DNA from: Mesostigma viride
Taxonomy: Eukaryota; Streptophyta; Mesostigmatophyceae; Mesostigmatales; Mesostigmataceae
DNA length: 64,000 nt
NCBI GenBank assembly: GCA_009746045.1
Contig: RPFO01000670.1
Coordinates: forward strand, 337,042-401,041
Reading direction: 5' to 3'
The translations under genes were made by a program, and so were the position numbers. Of the stretch, positions 44,851 through 55,930 are shown one piece after another. Below the pieces are notes generated by a model that was not told where the DNA came from, did not search any database, and saw only the letters and a list, made by a program, of their open reading frames with translations. Every line of letters starts with the position of its first letter. The first letter of the stretch is position 1.

Positions 44851-45290
44851 CATTAAATTAAATTAAATTAAATTAAATTAAATTAAATTTTAATTAAATT
44901 AAATTATAACATGCCTCCGTGGGGAGGTCATGTAGCACATATTCCATGATGGATGGGGTGGAGGAAGCCGCGTGATCGAACAGTCTATCCTAACTCTAAG
45001 CTATCTAGAAAATCCTAACTTAGTACACTACTCATCAAAACGCCTCCTCCGCTTGGGGGGAGGGGGCTTGCCCACAGGGTCGGGCGTGTGCGCCTTGACA
45101 ATCTTCTTCCACCGCGTCTTGTCCTGCATGGCAGTCCAAAGACGGGAGAGAGAGTGGATGCGGTGCTCAAACTGGGCTGGGACCACTAGGTCGTCCAGCA
45201 ACATCTGGATGTAGGTCGTGACAGGTTTCCATACCCTTTTGGGAATGCCCTCGGGGCCAGGCCAGGTCAGAAGATCATCATGGCCGATCT
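44850..45290 (-). mobile_element. LINE 3' end, copy G
   Basis: Minus-strand equivalent of copy A: an AATTAAATTAAATT tail, GGGGAGGTCATG, then coding for the GGGGLPTGSGV / KKIVKAHTPDPVGKPPPP region and the FEHRI...ALQDK segment. 5'-truncated near 45290, where a second ATTAATTAATT tract begins. Confidence 0.7.
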
Positions 45291-45886
45291 ACAATTAATT
45301 AATTAATTAAACTAATTTGATTAATAATTAGACTCGTGCTCCCGTTGGGGAGTCACGGAGTATTAACCCCGATGGATGGATGGATGGATGGGTGCAAGCA
45401 GTCCTACCGGTCTAATCTATCTATATCAGCTACCAACAACATCTATTATCTAACAGCATCACTAACTACAACATCTATGTAAACAGCATCACGCTACCCT
45501 AGGGGAGCTGGCGTGCCTCCCGCGGGTTTGCACACGCGGGCTCTTCCCCACAGGGGGGGGCTCGTTGTCCTCGATCTATGACCTGGGCCCACTTGGCCTT
45601 GTCCATCATGCATCTTCTTCCAAATCACGGAGAGGCCTATAGGCCCCCCATTAATAATTAATTAATTAGGAACATAGCTCTGTCGGGAGTATCTGTAGCA
45701 CATAGTAGCCCTTGAGAAGGGGCAGATGGCCTATAATACATTCTTAGTAGGCTACTTCCTGCAAGGGTGGGAATGTAAACAACACTTGCTCTAGGTGCAC
45801 TACTAGGGCACCTGCACCACCCAGAGTCTCGGGCAACTCCCAGCTAAGGGGAGCCCGTCATAGGTGGGGAAGATCATCATGGCTAT
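45291..45886. repeat. LINE tails and (GATG)n spacer
   Basis: Contains the CTCGTGCTCCCGTTGGGGAGTCACGGAG hairpin (also at 800-825 and 52640-52670), a short GATGGATGGATGG run, and a second copy of the 44620 repeat ending directly at the Gypsy LTR. Confidence 0.55.
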
Positions 45887-46468
45887 TGTTACGTCCCGGC
45901 CCTTTAGGTCGGACGTAACAATGGAATAAATTACTAAGGCCTTGTGGCCGTTGTACTAAGTTTTATGGACATTGACTAAATATTGTGTGAATTGGACTAG
46001 TTATTTTGGTCCTAGGTTGTCCTTTTAGGGGCCGGTGCGGTGGCGCCGCGCCAGTTCTGAGTCTATCTGTAGTACTAGGCGTGGATCCTGTAGTTGAGGG
46101 TCGATGTCGGCCCGGGTCCTACGTGGAATGATTGGCTTGGATTGGTCCAGGGAAATTGGCGTGTATCTGCGCCGCAATCAACCTAGGTTAAATTGGTCCG
46201 AGGACGAGAGTCTCGTCCTCTTGGTTTGATGAATGATAAGTGCGAATACGCCTACACATTGAACCCGGGGCAATTATCCATTTGTAATTGGTGTTGCTAG
46301 CCAATATAAGTGTGTACTAATTAGCTTCAAGCCGTGATGCCAGATATCTCACGACTCACGTCGTGAAGCGCAACCTACTTTAGGCTACCTTGAATTATTC
46401 CTAATTCCGGCAAGAAGGGTCTTTCGCTACGTAGCTCAGGCTAGGTGTGTCTGGGCTGGGACGTAACA
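45887..46468 (+). repeat. 5' LTR of Gypsy retrotransposon
   Basis: 582 bp bounded by the inverted termini TGTTACGTCCC and GGGACGTAACA (TG...CA). One base after its end comes TGGTTATCGGAGG, similar to a primer-binding site of the initiator-Met type (TGGTATCAGAG). A TATAAG box (about 46305) lies in an AT-rich setting. The partner LTR is not in the window, so identity rests on termini and on the gag-pol that follows. Confidence 0.7.
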
Positions 46469-47135
46469 CTGGTTATCGGAGGAAATGTGCTGGAAAGGTT
46501 AGCTAACTCTCGCGGAGAGGGTTAGTGAGCCAATTAGGATACCAAGGCTGAGTTTGACGTAGGTAGAGGTTCCGGAATTCAACGACTGCTGACTGGTCGG
46601 CGGCCAGCCCGTAAAGGGATTCAACGACGACTTAGCCAGCAGGCGGCCAGTCTGGGATACTCGGCGGGGCTAGCAATAGTCCTGTGGTGAGGTGCTGTAA
46701 ACGATAGCGTTCAGCTCTCCTGCTTTCAACGACACCTAGTGGCGGCCAGGGCTTGCCTTCAACGACACCGGGTGGCGGCCAGCTCAGGAGGATTTAACGT
46801 CATCGATTATGGTGCGTCCCCTAGATAGGATCCTTTCTTTACAAGCGATGCCTGTGGAAGGCTAGCTGGCATGCTCGCTTCCTCTCCGGGTTCGCACGCG
46901 TAGGGGTTCTCGTTATACGTTGTGCCTCTATAGGGTGTGAATGTCGTTGGTTCGAATGGAAGTTGCGGACGACAACCATTCGTTGTTTTACATGTTGTGG
47001 GGGTGAATACCGTCTGGCTGTTGCCGACTGTGTGGACGGTGTTTACCTCCGTGTAATCGTTGTATAGCCCCTTTGCCGCGGAAGGCTGGGGGCGTGTGCT
47101 GTGCTACACTCCGTGCTCTCTCCTCGTTCGTTTAA
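46469..47135 (+). other. Gypsy 5' leader
   Basis: Non-coding, with repeated TTCAACGAC...GGCGGCCAG motifs (46570-46790), a possible structured packaging or leader region. It ends at TTAA, where the piggyBac-like element starts. Confidence 0.5.
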
Positions 47136-48855
47136 CCCTTAAACCGTCTTGACTGGGACCACGAGAACGGACTGAGTTGACCTATCTTTGCAAACACGCT
47201 AGTATCAAGCCCAATAACATTTTCTGGCCCACCCTTGTATCCAAGCATGCTTTTATATCAAGTTTTGATGGGGTCATGTTGTTGGTCACATTTCCATGCT
47301 CCAAGGGTGCTATAAATAGCATGCCCCCCAAGGGGGTACCAAAAAAAAAGGGTATGAGACCTATACCATGCAATTAATATAAACCATTTATACAAATCAG
47401 TTGGGCTTGGCCCTTCAAAGGTAGTTTGCTATACTCACAGGCATGGCATAGATGCACTCACATCATGAAATGGCAGAGAGCTGCCTACCACAGCTAGCAA
47501 AATGCCCAAAATAACTCAGTCCGTTATAACGGCCCCAGTTTTTAGGGTGTGTTTCGCTAGCACTACCGTATAGTTTCTTTGTGGCAACCTGGCCAACATC
47601 ATCATAAACAACCACAAATGCATCCAAATGCACAGCCCCAGCATACAGAGCTACTGCCATTCTATGCATTGGGTATAAAGCTTGTGCAATCAACCATACG
47701 CACACGGACGGTCGCAAGGAGGAGGCATAGCAAGGTGGAGATTACTAGTGCAGCAAAGGTATAAAAAAGCACCCCTAAAGTGTTGTCAATGATGAGAAAA
47801 ACAAATGGTTTAAGCTGGACATGCTGCCATGCCAGCAGGGTCATGTTTCTAGCTTGCAAGGAGCACACAACAAGAAGCTAGCAAGACATGAAGTGGTGCA
47901 GAAAGCTTGCCATGGAAACACTACTTTCGACCTGCATGAGCGAGGGATAATCACCTTGGTATTACATATATCTTATCCATGAACGACCCCGACCGTGTTC
48001 TCACCACCATGAGGCTAATATTGGCTGAACGGAAGTGAATATGGGCTAAAATCTGCCCGACATTGGCGTACACCAACCAATTGACAAGCCTGTGCAAAGA
48101 AGCAGCAAACCACAAAAAAACGATTACAAACCTTCTAGTACAAGCCTACGAACAAGTGCCAAACGTTAAACTATATATACTGGGTTCTTACAAGACGCCA
48201 GCGCTCAAATACGTACCAGCTGGAGACCGGACGTTACCTTGCTTGCGGGAGCCAGCACCCCCACATTGTAGATGTATCCACCGCGGCTTTTTTCAACACG
48301 CCACTAACCACAAATGCTAAAAACAATTTATATATTGCATCAGTGCGCAAACAAATGGACTTTCGCTGCGATTAATGACGTAGCCCTGGCATGCTCATCG
48401 CCTGGCCGCCCTAACGAGCTGCCGCAAGGAAAAATTGCTCCGAAGCCTACATTCGCATTTCTATCTGTTCCGCAGCTAGGTATGCAGCATGTTTATGACA
48501 TAAATAATATTTCCACAAAATTTCAGCGCAATCTGATCATCCGTGCTCCTGCCCCAATCATCTTTTGCTTCGCCATAGCCGGAATATTGCATGCACGACA
48601 AAATTATTTTTATGCACGTCGTCTTCGTTCGACCATGGTACCCCCCTGGACTTGCAAGCGCGTAGCACCCTGGCCAAGTGTCCGATGGACGGTCTGAGAA
48701 GTGCTGCGGATAGGCCACGTGGCCAGCTTTCAGGATCCGTCGAGTTGACCGTTAAATTCAAAGTGGCGCGGCGCCCAGTTCTGCCACAAACTCGGTCCTT
48801 TAAATGGTCCCAGTTCGACTGGGACCATTATAACGGACCCGTGACGATTTAAGGG
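47136..48855. mobile_element. TTAA-flanked piggyBac-like element (1720 bp)
   Basis: Ends CCCTTAAACCGTC (left) and CCCTTAAATCGTC (right, complement), exactly bounded by TTAA at 47132-47135 and 48856-48859. The interior has GACTGGGACC near both ends but no transposase ORF, so it is non-autonomous. It sits between the Gypsy leader and the viroplasmin ORF. Confidence 0.85.
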
Positions 48856-48938
48856 TTAATTAAGGTCACTGCATTAGAGGTAGCCTGGGTTTCCCCTTTC
48901 TCTCCTGCTTGCAAGCCGCTGCCAGACTATGATGTAAC

Positions 48939-49283
48939 ATGCCCCGACGTAAAATAAACAAGGGTGGACAGTCTGGATTTCCTTACTATGCAGTAGCTCA
49001 CGACGGGGATAAGGGTAGACCTGCTATATTCTACAGCTGGAAGACTTGTGAGGAACACATTAAAGATAAGGTATTGTCCCAAGGCTCTAGTGCTAAGTGG
49101 AAAGGGTTTGATAACATTACAGATGCAGATGGGTTTGTTAGGGAACACATGCCATTGCCTGAGGGGATGCACATCACACGTGCCGGTGAATGCTCCAAGC
49201 CACCCACGCTCAGCAGTCAGGGGGAGGGGACAGCAGTTACAGTTACCTTCTCTCAGCTGACCATTGGCCCTAGCAAGCAGTAG
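48939..49283 (+). CDS. Viroplasmin / RNase H1 N-terminal domain ORF (114 aa)
   Basis: The frame FPYYAVAHDGDKGRPAIFYSWKTCEEHIKDKVL...AKWKGFDNITDADGFVRE matches the small RNA:DNA-hybrid-binding fold found at the N-terminus of eukaryotic RNase H1 and in caulimovirus inclusion protein: YAVA-x-G...GI-Y-x-SW-x-EC...K-x-FK-x-F-x2-A-x-F. Here it stands alone upstream of gag in the Gypsy element, with a Ser/Thr-rich tail. It is intact. Inferred role: binding hybrids or RNA in the retrotransposon cycle, or a captured host domain. Confidence 0.75.
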   Translation: MPRRKINKGGQSGFPYYAVAHDGDKGRPAIFYSWKTCEEHIKDKVLSQGSSAKWKGFDNITDADGFVREHMPLPEGMHITRAGECSKPPTLSSQGEGTAVTVTFSQLTIGPSKQ

Positions 49284-49410
49284 AGGATACTATTACTAGG
49301 TAGTAATACTAGGTTCTATATCTATAGATCCATAGCACGTGGTTGCTCTGTCTCTCTCTCTTCTTCCTGGGGAGGTGATGCCTGCTGTGTAAGGTACCGG
49401 TACGAGCACC

Positions 49411-49734
49411 ATGCCAACACGGTACCAAACAAGGAACGCCAGAGAGACAGAAGACGAGCTTAGGGAGAGAGATTCAGATAATAGAGAGATAGAACCGGTA
49501 GACAACCACGAGCACGGTACAGAAGGGCTAGAGGTACCACCACAAGTCCAAGTAGAGACAGGTACAGGTGAGGTCATGGAGAGACCTGTGGAAGGCTCCC
49601 TACGATCCAGATCTAGTTCCCCAGCGGATGGGGACAATCTAGACGCCTTGACAAGGCAGGAAGAGGACAGAAGTGACCAAGAGATACTCCAGGGGGGCTC
49701 GCAGCAGCAGCAACATCAGCAGCAACAACAACAA

Positions 49735-49769
<35 letters not shown>

Positions 49770-51688
49770 GCAACGACAGCAACAGCAGCAGCAGCAGCAA
49801 CGACCGCAGCAGCAGCAGCAGCAACCACAGCAGCAGCAGCAGCAACAACGGCAACCCGGTTACAGCAACAACAACTCCAGACGAGACCACAGTGGCCACC
49901 ATCGGACCCTGAGCAGCAGGGGGACGAGCATGAAGATACCCTGCACTACCGCCATCAGCAGCCAGCCACCGGGCGGCCAACGCATCCTTGGGCAGGTCGG
50001 GGGCGGCCCCAGGGACCTCCACCGGGCCCCACACACCGGGGCAGACGCAGAGTGTCCTTCGGCAGCACGTCTCTGTTACCCACGGCGCTCTGGTATTCGG
50101 ATGAGGAAGGGGAGATCCCAGGGGCAGATGGCGAGTTCGATGACCTGGAAGGGACTAACGAGGCGGACGAGGGAACTGTCACGCAGGGCCCGCCCGTTGG
50201 TACTCATAGACCACGGACCAGCCCAGGGGAGACCAGGAGCAGTGTCACCACCAGAGACGAGGAGACTCGCACGCCAGTCCAGCGCCCGGCACCTCAACCG
50301 CAGCGCCCACGGGTGCTTGACCAAAGCGCGGTCCCCTCGCCAGTGCCTGCTGGCAACCTCAGCTTCAGCAGAGTGGCCTTGGATGACCCGGGGTACGAAC
50401 ACCCCTCATCCGTCCAGGTGCGGCGGACTCATGGTACGCCGCCCAGATCCAGCTCTCTCCCCCGGTCGCAGCCCCCCGACCTCGGCGATATCCCCCACGT
50501 AGACGTCGGTGGGCCCGTCACCGCCGCGGTAAAAGCCCCACTGATGCCCAATTTCAAGAATGTACCCAAGCTGCACGCGGACATGAAACCGCGCGAGGTA
50601 GAGGAATGGGGACGCATGTGGCGACGGCAGTATACCATCTGGCGCAACCATCACAACTGGCAGCTGGCCACCAGCGACCTGATTGATCTCGTGATTAACT
50701 CCTGTATATGGACCCCTCGGTGATAAGCATCTTGAACTGTGAGAGCATCGCGTCCCAGTCATACCCGCAAACCTTGGCGGAACTGATGGAGCGAGTGCGT
50801 CGCAAGCTGGTGCCCCCAGATGCTACACTCCACGAGCGGATGGCCTTCAGCAAGCTGCGCCAGGGGACCACCCCATATCGCGAGTTTCTGTCTAAGTTCG
50901 AGTCCAGCGCCGCCTACCTGGCTGACATGACCTGGTACGAGTACAAGAGCAGGTTCATCGAGGCACTCTGCCCCGAGCTGCAGGACGAGGTATTCAAGCA
51001 CTATGCTGATGTCCCTTGGGAAGAGTGGGACATCTTGAATATCCAGAGGTATCTCCTACAGGTGGCCGACGTAGTGGCTCGCGGGCGTGCCCCCTCAGTG
51101 CGCCGTTTCTTCAGACCTGCTCCCCCGCGACGGGTGAATCAGATGTACTCCACTGATTTCGCCGGCGAGGAGGAGGACGAGTACCTCGACGACCCTGACG
51201 AGAGCTACACTGACCTTGGCGTCAACGCGATCGACGCTAGCAAGGCGCGCTGCTTCATGTGCAGCGAGGTGGGGCACCTCAAGCGCGACTGCCCCAAGCT
51301 CCGGGGCAAGAACGCCAGTCGTGGGACAGGAGAAGGGACACCCAGTGTTCGTTTCTCCGGCCCGGCCTTCGGCAGCCGCCCCGACTCCTCCGGTCCTCGG
51401 GACCGACCCCGCAACGCGGGTGAGCGTGCGGCTCGCCTGCAGCACGCCAGACAGGTCCCGACGCAGTACCAGCAGCCGCGACCACCCGCGACCAGCTCTA
51501 CCAAGGGTGTGTTGCGCGCGGTCAACGAGATTGAGGCGCGGCGACAGTCCTCCTCTTCCGGCCAAACGCAGGCAGTGGCTGGCTACGAGTATGACGACGA
51601 GGAGGGGGCTGACGAAGAGGAGGAGGGGGGGGAAGAGGGCGGGTGGTCGGGCGAGGCGGCCTCCCATCCCACCGCTCCTCGGGAGTAG
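49411..51688 (+). pseudogene. gag: Gypsy gag (polyQ, capsid, zinc knuckle), frameshifted
   Basis: Starts MPTRYQTRNARETEDELRE. A Gln-rich stretch of about 50 residues (49700-49860) follows. A shift near 50000 leads to the frame at 50052-50723 (YSDEEGEIPGADGEFDDLEG ... MPNFKNVPKLHADMKPREVE), and another near 50705 to 50708-51688. There the capsid-like segment (LRQGTTPYREFLSKFES ... FIEALCPELQDEVF) precedes a CCHC knuckle, CFMCSEVGHLKRDC, as in Ty3/Gypsy nucleocapsids. Two frameshifts make it non-functional as read. Confidence 0.85.
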
Positions 51689-52083
51689 TAGCCCTGCCCA
51701 TGGGCTTGGGTCCCGGGGTAGGGGATAGGGTAGGAAAATCAGATGGTAGCCCAGACGCGGAGTCAATTAGAGTAGAGGTAGACGTCAATAACGTGGCCGC
51801 AGACGCGTCCACCCAACCGGCGGCGCGTGCATCTCAAGGAGATTCGCGGCATCTGTTTCTTTTCAGCGGAGGGTTACTGGTCCCTCCCACCGTCCTTGAT
51901 CCGTATTTGAAGGAGAAAACGATCATGGACGTGAAGTTCCTGGTCGACACCGGCGCCTCCACGTCCTTCATCAACGAGGCCCTGGTGCGTCGGCTGGGCC
52001 TGGTACCACGACCTCACACCACGGCAGTATATGTCACATACTCAGACGGTCGGCGACACCAATCGCCGGGCCTAGCAGACATC
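51643..52083 (+). pseudogene. pol: Gypsy pol, protease part
   Basis: In the -1 frame relative to gag and overlapping its end by 45 bases, as for gag-pol frameshifting. It contains the aspartic protease motif FLVDTGASTSFINEALVRRLGL. The frame is cut at LADI by the Mutator-like element; pol resumes at 53847. Confidence 0.85.
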
Positions 52084-53836
52084 AGAGTGAGATCGTACGT
52101 TATACGCGTTATACGGTCACGGTGGAGTATAATGTATAATACGGTATAATGCGGTATAATACGGTATTATACGTTTTCGTACGGACACACTCAGACTACT
52201 CTGATTTTACACATTTTAAGACACCCACCATCAATCCACATGTTTTTAACACTGTTTTGGACATAATCCAAGGTTGCCCTACCCTCGGCTATACTCTATA
52301 CGGTGGATATTGTGGACACGATCGATGTATTGCATGTAATACTGAGAATGTAAACGTGCGCATGCATAATTGTGTGTATGTGTATATATGTGGCTTTATA
52401 TTGGTTATGTTTACTTGGGTGCCTTCACTTTGATGCAAGTAATTATATATTTTAATATATATATGTGGCTGTGCATGCACGCAAATACTACAGTAGTATA
52501 CAATTAATGCATGTAGTATGTTTGCATGGTGCGATGCTATGTGAATATACTGAGCTGCATGTGACTACAGGTGTGTGACTCGTGGTGTGCATTAATTAAT
52601 TAATTAACTGAATTAATTAATTAATATTAATTAATCTCGTGTCCCCGTTGGGGAACCACGGAGGCTAAACAGGTGGGGATGTGATAAGTAACTCACATAT
52701 TCTCACCTTCCATACAACAACCTTGTTTTCCAGCAGGCTGAAGAGCATGACAGGCGTCTATTATGAGCTCGCCAGCTCCTTGCACAACGGTGATGCCGCT
52801 CCCAGGCAGCTAGGGTCCTTGACTACGCAATATAGAATGTCTACCGTGTGAAAACCTCCATACAGGAAGCGTAGCAAAGCCAGATAACTGCCCGATCAAT
52901 TCTGGGTAGCTTTAGGAAGCATGGCATACGCAGCGTAAGGAAAACAATTGAAAGCTGCGGAAAATCTGATAGCACAACTGCAACAAGTGGAGAACAAAAT
53001 AGCAAGAAAAACCCAGAAACGGCGCAAAAAGTTTCATGCCAGGTTCATTAAGAGCGCAAACAGACTGGGCGGTGACATGCGGCAAATCAACGTACCACGG
53101 CCGGCATTATTTCCTACCCAGGCGCGCAAGAAAAGCCAGCCAGCCATGGATGGATTAACCGCGGATCGCGCAGGCCTGAACGAAATCATTTTAGAAATGA
53201 CAGGAAATGGCCGCAGATCGAAGATGCTTAGGTTATTTTCATGGTGTCCGTTACTAAACGGCTCTTGCTGCATCAAAATAACCCACGAATGTCGAGTTCT
53301 ACCGTCGCAGGCACACATGCTAGATTATTCATCGCGGCCAAATTGACGTTGGATGAGACCCCCGTGCAAATCTGTACCAACAAAGGCAGCGAATTTGCAA
53401 ATAGTGCAGATCTTGCTATGAAACATCATAATAGAACATCACTTTTAACCATCGGCTTAATTTTTTCGCCTGTCGCCCGCCGGATTAGCCATATTTTAAC
53501 GGAACGCACGTCGCCATGGCCACCTCCGCACGGTGCGCGCACTGTGCACCACAATGTCAAAATAAGATCGCGTCGAATTGTGAAAGTTCAGACGGGTCAG
53601 TACTTATAGTAGAGATACGAAATCTGTGGCTTCAAATCGTTGCCCTGTCGTTCTGGCATCCTAGCCGCGCAAAACGTAAAAAAAAACGCGGAAAACACGG
53701 CATCATACGGTATAATACGGTATTATACGTCATTATACGCTAAAACGTATTATAACGTATGAATCATACGCTCAAAGCCAGCGTATTACGTATTATACCG
53801 TATTATACCGTATTATACGGCGTATGATCTCACTCT
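52084..53836. mobile_element. Mutator-like element 1 (1753 bp, non-autonomous)
   Basis: Terminal repeats AGAGTGAGATC(G/A)TACG at both ends; direct repeats GCAGACATC at 52075-52083 and 53838-53846 (10 bp if one mismatch is allowed). Sub-terminal arrays of GTATAATACGGTAT motifs occur on both sides (52115-52170, 53700-53820). The interior has a LINE-tail-like piece (52585-52680) and short frames (52948-53346) without a recognisable transposase. Confidence 0.9.
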
Positions 53837-53846
53837 GGCAGACATC

Positions 53847-55930
53847 AAGGGTGTACTGCAGGGCACGCCGGTGGACCTGGTGGCGACTATTGCGCCGTTG
53901 GGCGCTGCCGACATCATCATTGGAGTGGACTGGCTGGACAAGCAGGATGTGGACATCAGTGTGCGCCGGCGGGTGGTTTGGTTTCCGGATGGTTCATTCT
54001 GGTGCCCAGACAGCGAGTATAGGGCACAGGCCGCGGAGGTCCATAACATTACACACGAGCGCTCGGCGGACGGGCCCCGACCAGCGTCCCAGATCCTGAT
54101 GAGTAGCAAGACGCTGGCGCGCCAGCTCCGGAAGGGCAAGGAGTACGCGATGTATCGCATAGACCTGGACAGCACTCAGGCTCTGCTTAACGAGATTGGT
54201 GCCGGTTTCACACCGGACGAGCTGGCGCGGTTCAATGCCGTCCTGGAGAAGCGCACTGCCCTCTTCGCAGATCGCACCCCCCAGTTCCCTCCCAATCGAT
54301 CGGTGTTACATCGTGTCCAGCTCCAGGAGGGTTCCGGGCCTACTGTGTCTCCCATGTACCGCATGGGCCCAGTCGAGCTGGTGGAGCTCAAGAAGATCCT
54401 CATTTCACTACTCGACGCTGGGCTCATTGAACCCAGCAACAGCCCCTTCTCAGCGGGCGTGCTGCTCGTTCCCAAGCCAGGGGCAAGTGGCGTCTGGTGA
54501 CTGATTACCGGAAGCTGAACGCCATCACCGTCAAGTCCCGGTATCCTCTACCGCGGATCGACGACATCTTCAACCGTGTCCAGGGGGCTACGTGTTTCAC
54601 CGTCATCGACTGTGCGGACGGGTTTTGGCAGCTGCGCATCGCGCCAGAAGACTGCCACAAGACCGCGTTCGCTACGCCCTTCGGTCACTATCAGTTTCGG
54701 GTGGCGGCAATGGGGCTGTGTAATTCGCCTGCGTCCTTCCAGATGCTGATGAATGACATCCTCCGTCCGGTGATGGGCACAGCCCACTTGCCGCAGGTCT
54801 CCCAGGACCTGGCGGACCCGCAGAAGGGGGCGCGCCCGCCCTGGACCTACAAGCGCACGTGCGCGCTGGCGTATCTGGACGACATCCTGGTGTACTCCAA
54901 GACGTTCGAGGAGCACCTGGAGGATGTGGACGCCGTGCTGCAGATCATGGAGGATGAGCACCTTTCGGCGCGGAAGGCCAAGGTGCGCGCCGGTCGCTGC
55001 GTGCCGTTTCTGGGCCATACCCTGTCCGCGGACGGCATCGCGACCGACCCTGAGAAGATCGAGTCCGTCCAGCAATGGCCTGTCCCTACGGACGTGAAAG
55101 GGGTACGCAGCTTCCTGGGATTGGCATCTTACTACCGACGGTTCATCCCGCGGTTTGCCACCATCGCCGCCCCGATCAACGCTCTTCTCAAGAAGGGTAC
55201 CCGTTCCTTTGGGCTGAGCAGTGCCAACAGGCTTTCGAGGCGCTCAAGCGCCACCTCACCACAGCGCCAGTCCTTATCCTGCCGGACCCGGCCCTTCCTT
55301 TCGTCGTGGCTACGGACGCCAGCAAGGTGGCCATCGGGGGTGTTCTCCTGCAGGACCACGGCAAGGGCCTTCAGCCCATCGAGTACATCTCACGAACGAT
55401 GATTCCGGCGGAGCGGAATTATCCAGTGCATCAGCAGGAACTCCTGGCAGTCGTCTACAGCTGCCACACGTGGCGTCATCATCTCTTGGGGGCCCAGTTT
55501 TCGGTGGCCATCAGTGAGCAGGGGGATCTCGACCCCCATCGCCTGGTGATCCACACGGACCACCGGCCGCTCACCCACCTCCTGGTGCAGCCCAACTTGA
55601 CGCCCCGCCAGGCGCGGTGGATGGAGTACCTGTCACAGTTCGCGCCGTTCAAGATCCAATATGTCAAGGGCGCGGACAATGTGGTGCCCGACGCTCTCTC
55701 GCGACGGGCAGACTATTGGTTCTACGAGGACATGGACGTGCTGCATACCACCTGTGTCCCAGTGGCCGCCCCGGGGACCGCCTACGGTGTGGAACCACGG
55801 TCTCCCCAGGCCCGCCACTTGTTTCATCTTGGGCACACCACCATGGATGACCTGTCACCCCTCCCGGAGGAGACGGTTCAACCAAGCCCACGAGGACGTG
55901 GACACCCCCGGGGAGGGGGAGGGGTCGCAT
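53847..55930 (+). pseudogene. pol: Gypsy pol, reverse transcriptase and RNase H
   Basis: Continues the protease tail (APLGAADIIIGVDWL). RT motifs: GLIEPSNSPFSAGVLLVPKP, DYRKLNAITVKSRYPLPRIDDI, ATPFGHYQFRVAAMGLCNSPASFQ and catalytic YLDDILVYSKTF, then FLGHTLSADGI and FLGLASYYRRFI. Typical Ty3/Gypsy RNase H: ILPDPALPFVVATDASKVAIG, RNYPVHQQELLAVV, HTDHRPL, GADNVVPDALSRR. Three shifts (about 54483, 55195 and 55885) break the frame. An extra segment of about 28 residues precedes YLDD. Confidence 0.93.
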
